NCBI GenBank assembly: GCA_037447655.1 | Contig: JBBHKE010000491.1 | Location: forward strand, 124,001-188,000 | Direction: 5' to 3' | Source: Zygnema cylindricum | Taxonomy: Eukaryota > Streptophyta > Zygnematophyceae > Zygnematales > Zygnemataceae | Length of the DNA stretch: 64,000 nucleotides | In this document: positions 58,920 to 64,000 of the stretch, piece by piece | Layout of the letters: every line of letters begins with the position of its first letter | Position numbering within the stretch: position 1 is the stretch's first letter | Translations under genes and position numbers: made by a program | The notes under the pieces: model-generated | Told to the model about the DNA's origin: nothing | What the model saw: the letters and a program-made list of their open reading frames with translations, nothing else | The model's database searches: none

Positions 58920-60530
58920 CTAAATGGCCGTCCGATTGACGCCAATGTTGAGCGGCTTGACCGGTTCTTTTCTGACCATTTGTACTATTTTATATTTTTC
59001 TGCTTGTTTTTTACCCATGGTTAATCCAAATTTTGTGTAGGAACGAAGAGGCATCACCATGAGTTTTACTCGTCGAGACAGTTTTAGGGCACATTTACAT
59101 GTAACCGAAACTTAGTCTTGCTACTTTATTTTTTAGCGAAGATTTTCAGTACTACGAATCGTAATTAGAATAAAGAAAAAAATAGAGTAAAAAAAGAGAA
59201 AACAAATAATTAGAGTTATGAACTCTAATTTGTGTGATAAAACTTTTTCAAAAAGGAATTTACTCTAATGTATTTAAGTATTCTAATTTGACGCGGTGAA
59301 TATATCTACTGTAAATTAGGTATTCGTACAGAATCTGACAAACGTACAGTTTATCGTCACTATGACGTTTGAACTACGCGGTTTGTTAAAATGCAGTTAC
59401 ATGATAACGGCCTATATTAAATCATTATTTGTACTTTTTTACTTAATAAAGTACAATTTTGCACGGTCAGACACCCACCGTACGTCACACTATTTAAAAC
59501 GGCAATGTATTAGAGTTATTAACGCTCATTCAAAAAGTACCTTAAATAGTATAATGAAAAATTTAGAATCATTTACTCTATTTAACGTGATAAAGTCGAA
59601 ATTTAAGGCGTTCGAATTAGCGTTATTTACTCTAATTACGATTCGCGGTCTATTGTAATTTCAAAGCGTTCCACTGTAACGCAATGAAATCTTAACTTCA
59701 AATTGTGACGGATGGAGACGTGAGTGTAATTTGTGACGGTTGAAGATGACTACAAAACGTGCGACAATTGATGACGTTTACAAAATAGCGACAGTTTAGT
59801 CTTATAGCTTCTTATGACTTTGTAGATGTTTAAGTTTTGTGATACATTGACAGTCACATTCACTTCTAATAGCGTCGACGTCATTAATTCCAAAACTTTA
59901 CACCATGGTTTCCCGATTTTTTTCCGTCCTTTCTCACTCTGCGTGCCATCAACATACGCTGAAGTCAAAAGTAATCTTTTTCAAAGATCATTCATTTAAA
60001 ACCAATATTGACGTTTTTCATTGCAAGAATTATGATATAGACGCAATAGTGGGAGAGGGAGAGAGAAAGAGGCGCCTTCACGGATTTCGCTTTTGTGAAA
60101 CAACATCCGTTGCTCGAGACCCATCCACAACCCCTGCACAAAAAAAAGTGCATACAGGTTCAAAATGGAGAGTAAGATGATAATAATTTGCATACTCGAA
60201 AAAAAAAAAAAACTCTAATAGTGCGACCACGTTTGCATGTTCGTTCACCTTTTCGAAATTTAATTAAAATCACCTCGCGAGGTGATTTTCGTAAAAGTTT
60301 GAAGATGAGCTGGAGGGACGCGAAAGTGAGTAGAAACGCGCTAGACAACAAACTGCGGTACATTTAAATGTTCAGACTGACACAAATTGTACTGCGATAA
60401 CTTCATTTTTTCGTACAACTGGAAATTTTCTTGTTGCGCGCTAAGTTTTGGAGGAAAATGATATTGTTGCTAAGTTTTCGGGGAAACGACAGGAAAAATC
60501 CTTACTTTATCACATAGAAAAGTGCCCTTA
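58920..60530 (+). repeat. Tandem segmental duplication, copy 1 (contains a MITE)
   Basis: Colinear with 60830-61975. Paired blocks include CAATGTTGAG.GGCTTGAC, GTCTTG.TAC.TT near AGCGAAGATT, GCGACAATTGA, GCTCGAGACCCATCCACA and GCTAAGTTTTGGAGGAAAAT. The second half of each copy is offset by about 1.48 kb. A perfect palindrome of 12-bp arms (AAAATCACCTCG) is at 60267-60290 in this copy only. No gene seen in either copy. Confidence 0.7.
59153..59652 (+). mobile_element. MITE, about 500-bp subfamily, copy 3
   Basis: Ends TACGAATCGTAATTAG (slightly shortened) and CTAATTACGATTCGCGGTCTA. It interrupts duplication copy 1. The corresponding point in copy 2 (about 61072) has no insertion. Confidence 0.93.
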
Positions 60531-60829
60531 GATTTGAGGTTGTTGTTATGTTTAATGTCTTCTGTTGTTAATTCTTTTGGCTTGGTTTCCCTCTTGGTTT
60601 CGTCTGCCTACATTTCATTTTTCTTTTCAGTTCCCATTTGCTCAGCTGGTTTAGCGTCGAGCATTGTTCATGAAGTCTTATTATTCATAAACTATAAAGT
60701 CAATTTATAATCCCAGTTTATGTTTTTACCAAATTTGTATAAGTTTAGGTTTTTTGTCTCTTGCTTCGTGCGTCGGCCAAGAGAATCAGTCGCGAAAACG
60801 AGATATTGGACATTGTGAAGCAACAACGC

Positions 60830-61975
60830 CAACGCAAACGACAATGTTGAGAGGCTTGACTGTCCGATTGCCGCCAACATTGAGCATCTTATGGGTAAAA
60901 CGTTGGTATAGACCATAAATTCAAATATTACAAAAAATCGTACATACATCGAAAAGTACGTAATGTACCTTTGTATGCCACGTTGTTACAATATAAAGAG
61001 CTTAGCATATGTTCTTAAGAAACTAAAACATAGTCTTGTTACGTTGTTATTAAGCGAAGATTCTCTGTAGTACTTTACAACGTGTTGCGATGTTCGACAA
61101 CGAAATCGTTACTTTAAATGGTGATAGATTTAAATGTGGGCGAAATTTGTAATCGTTGTATTTGACTGCAAAACTCGCGACAATTGAACTTGTCGGCTAA
61201 GTCACTTGTGATACTCTTATGAATCTCGTCCGTTGACTAGATTCATATCAATCGCAGCTGCGTTGTCCCGTACCGGATCACATTTATATCACCCGCGGCT
61301 GCGGTGTCCTGCACAAAATCATATCCAAGATAGTAGCAGCTGCGTTGTTTGTACGGATCTTATCCAAAGTGACCGCAGCTGCGTTTGTCCTGTCTGTATC
61401 GCAGCTTCGCTGCTGCGCTGCTCTGCTGCTGTGCTGCTGCGCAGCTCTGCTGTATAGCAGCTGCGCTACTCTTCCGTATAGCAGCTGCGCTGCTGTCTGT
61501 ATAGTTGCTGCGCTGCTGCGCTGCTCTGAGACAGAGAGCTTTCCAAAAGACAACAGGATGCACCTTCACGTACTTTGCTTTTACGAAATAGCAAGGGTTG
61601 CTCGAGACCCATCCACAGCCCTTACAGGAAAAAACGTCTGTATAGGATGGAAACGGAGAGTAGTTTTTTTTTGGGTACTATGTGTCTTGCAAAAAAAAGT
61701 TAAAAGCGTGTGACGCGTGCAACGACTTCTAGATACTCGTCTATAATTTCTTACTTCAGCAAAAAATGCGGCTGTTTCAGTATAAGTTTGAAAATAAATT
61801 GTAGTGATCGGAAAATATGCCAAAACGCGCAAGACAAAAAACCATAGTACATCAAAAGTTGGCAAATAGCGCAAATTTTACTGTGGTATTTTCATTTGTT
61901 GTTACAGTTGAAGATTTTCTCGTTGGGAGCTAAGTTTTGGAGGAAAATTATAGAAAAAAACCCTTACTTTATCAC
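60830..61975 (+). repeat. Tandem segmental duplication, copy 2
   Basis: The partner of 58920-60530, without the MITE. It contains a CTG-rich expansion (61375-61535) that copy 1 lacks at the matching place. Confidence 0.7.
61375..61535. repeat. GCTGCG/CTG-rich minisatellite
   Basis: Irregular tandem GCTGCGCTGCT and AGCAGCTGCGCT units, many of them palindromic at CAGCTG. Confidence 0.85.
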
Positions 61976-64000
61976 TTCGTACTTGGAAATATAATTTAAC
62001 GCAACGCTCGTGGTAGAGGCAAAACATAATGGACCGCAAAAAATTTAGTTGCGAGAGCTCAATGATAACAATAGTCGCGAGAAATAGAGCGGCCAATTTC
62101 GTTGGGTGCCGAAAAGAATTAAATAAATATAGGAGTCACAAAAATTTTATGTGGTATTTTTGAAAAACGTTTTTAGACGTCGTAAAAAGTAAATGATTTG
62201 TTTAGGTTAAGCAGTTGGTCCAATAAGACTTTTAAGTTTCCTAAAACAGGGCAAGAAAGAAGGGTATTCTAAAATATTTTTATTCGTCCCACATTTTTAT
62301 CTTCGTTTTGTTACTATATAAGCATCAAAGCGGAGCTGTAAGTGGCGGAAAAATTAGTCCCGGTCATCGAAATACTATCGGACCATACCCAACTTTGGCT
62401 CGAAAAGTGCCTTGATGGGGCTAAGCCCTAAGAGTCAAGCATCTCGCCGAGCGTCGCCGCAAGGCTTAATATTTACAAAGGCATAATACAGAGCATTGTG
62501 TTTTGATTTGCCGAAAGGTTACAATAACAATAAAGAATGGTAAAAGAAAATGAAATGCTTTCAAAAGACAACATCCACCCTATTAACGTATACTTCTTCA
62601 TCATTTCATTACCATTGTGAAACTTTATTCCAAAACCTGCAATGTAAAAAGCAATAAAGGTACAAAATGGTTATAAAAATTAAAGAATAACACTTACAGA
62701 CCATGTAATAAAACTGAGATTTAAGGCAAAGAAGACAAAAAAAAAATCTACGATGATTAAAGAAATAAACCACCAAAATAAAACAAAAAAACCAAAGTTG
62801 ACGTACCCACACAAAGATTACCTACATGAAATTACCATAACAAACTAGAGTCCACACCCTCAAACATTATGGATATGGATTAGATCTTTCGACGAAACTT
62901 TTTGGTGGTCGCCTCTCTAATCTACCTCTGCGTTTTGGTGACGTAGGGCCACAGCTTGGCCTCGTTTAAGGGCAACCAAGTTACAATGATAGTAAAAAAA
63001 TAACGAACTGACTGACTATAAAACTCCGCAACCCTTGAATTTAAATGAATTTCACGCATAATTGCTTAGGAAATCAAAGAAAGACTTGTCCAAAGTGCCA
63101 AAAGTCTCCACCACAAAAAAGAAAAATGATCAACAAGGTTTCGATGAGTGTAAGCCCCTTCCTTCTCCGTTGTTATGTCGTGAACAACTACGCCTTAATG
63201 GAATTCCCACGAGAATAAGCGTGAATTCCAATTGGATCCGTGAAGACCATGTCATTCAAGGTCGTGGAGGAAAACTAAGTCAACTCGAGAACTCTGAATA
63301 ACGCCAGACTCAAAGAGAGGAGGGACTATATGAGAAACTTCACGTTTTATATTTTAGCCCGCTACTACGATAACTACAACAATCACATCGCGAACCAAAT
63401 ACAACGCGACAATACTTTCAACCCACATAAGCAACAAAGTAGAATGAGTCTATTTTAAAACAGTAGGTTGTTTGGAACAGAATGTGACGCTCCAAAGTGG
63501 AGGGCAAGGCAAACCGAAACGAATAGTTTACGCAAATGTCAACGGGCAGAGGTTAAATGTAATGTTGAAACGATTGTTGAGGCATGTAACTACACACCGA
63601 CCCCTTATTAACAACAACACAAACGTACAGAAAACACATGATTCAACATAAGTCATCGTGTCCAGTAGATTAAAAAATTCATTGGTTGCAAATTGCTCAG
63701 ATATGTTTTATTGCATATGAACATTGTAGTCAACGACGAGAGATGAAAAAGGTGGAACCTGACTTTGGTCGTTTGACGCGAGTTGATCATGAGCCGAGAG
63801 CAAAGCCCTATAAAACAGAAATAAGTTCACCTCCACTTGCGGGATAACTTCGGTCGCAATATGGACTTGATAGTATGAAATGAGTAGGATGGTAGGAGCC
63901 ATTGTATTCTCCTTACCTAAATCCATCCCTTCGGCAACCTTACCCACGGGAAGCAACCTTGAACAATTAGTGGAAATAGGGCGGCTACCTTGTGAGGAAG
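61976..64000. other. Intergenic to the window end
   Basis: Two short open frames (63062-63301 plus, 63708-63956 minus) have unremarkable composition but no recognisable motif and cannot be called genes. No repeat or RNA feature seen. Confidence 0.45.

Noticed and set aside
63062-63956. Two short frames at the window end (79 and 82 codons)
   Set aside because: Composition is ordinary but there is no recognisable motif, splice context or homology I can cite.

Overview
The window is nuclear DNA from a eukaryote of the green lineage. A streptophyte (charophyte alga or land plant) fits best. The reasons are a ten-exon gene with GT-AG introns encoding an XEG113/RRA-type GT77 glycosyltransferase, Ty1/copia elements of plant type, a BED/DUF659-type hAT transposase, and a dense load of MITEs. 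I cannot name the species. Only two genes look intact, and both are on the minus strand. One is a 717-residue intronless ORF with an N-myristoylation-type start (19852-22005), whose function I do not recognise. The other is the XEG113-like gene (43583-50161), for which a fully phase-consistent model of 754 residues can be read.

Layout. 1-9.6 kb is retroelement debris: a decayed gag-like region with two CCHC knuckles, then two truncated copia elements in the same orientation. The 3' LTR of the second cuts the integrase of the first. 9.6-19.8 kb has no convincing gene but holds an AT-rich degenerate repeat, a GAT microsatellite of nearly 0.5 kb, a tandem array of about 150-bp units whose conserved core folds into two hairpins, MITEs and a GAA-rich tract. 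19.8-23 kb is the 717-aa gene with homopolymer and GA/CT repeats upstream. 23-29 kb is MITE-bearing intergenic DNA. 29.6-31.5 kb is a dead hAT transposase gene split by a solo LTR with a 5-bp target duplication. 32.2-35.7 kb is a transposon nest: a TTA-flanked element holds a hAT-type element, which holds a second TTA-flanked element. 35.7-43.5 kb is intergenic with further MITEs. 43.6-50.2 kb is the XEG113-like gene, one of whose introns carries a GTCAAG-type satellite. 50-64 kb is intergenic, with a back-to-back MITE cluster (52.2-54.4 kb), more TIR elements, and a diverged tandem duplication (58.9-62 kb) in which only one copy carries a MITE.

The genes do not form a pathway. What unifies the window is transposon biology: at least five non-autonomous TIR families can be defined from termini and target duplications visible here. 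Two insertions can be polarised against related sequence in the same window. I see no operon, CRISPR array, rRNA or convincing tRNA. All homology statements come from reading motifs, not from searches.
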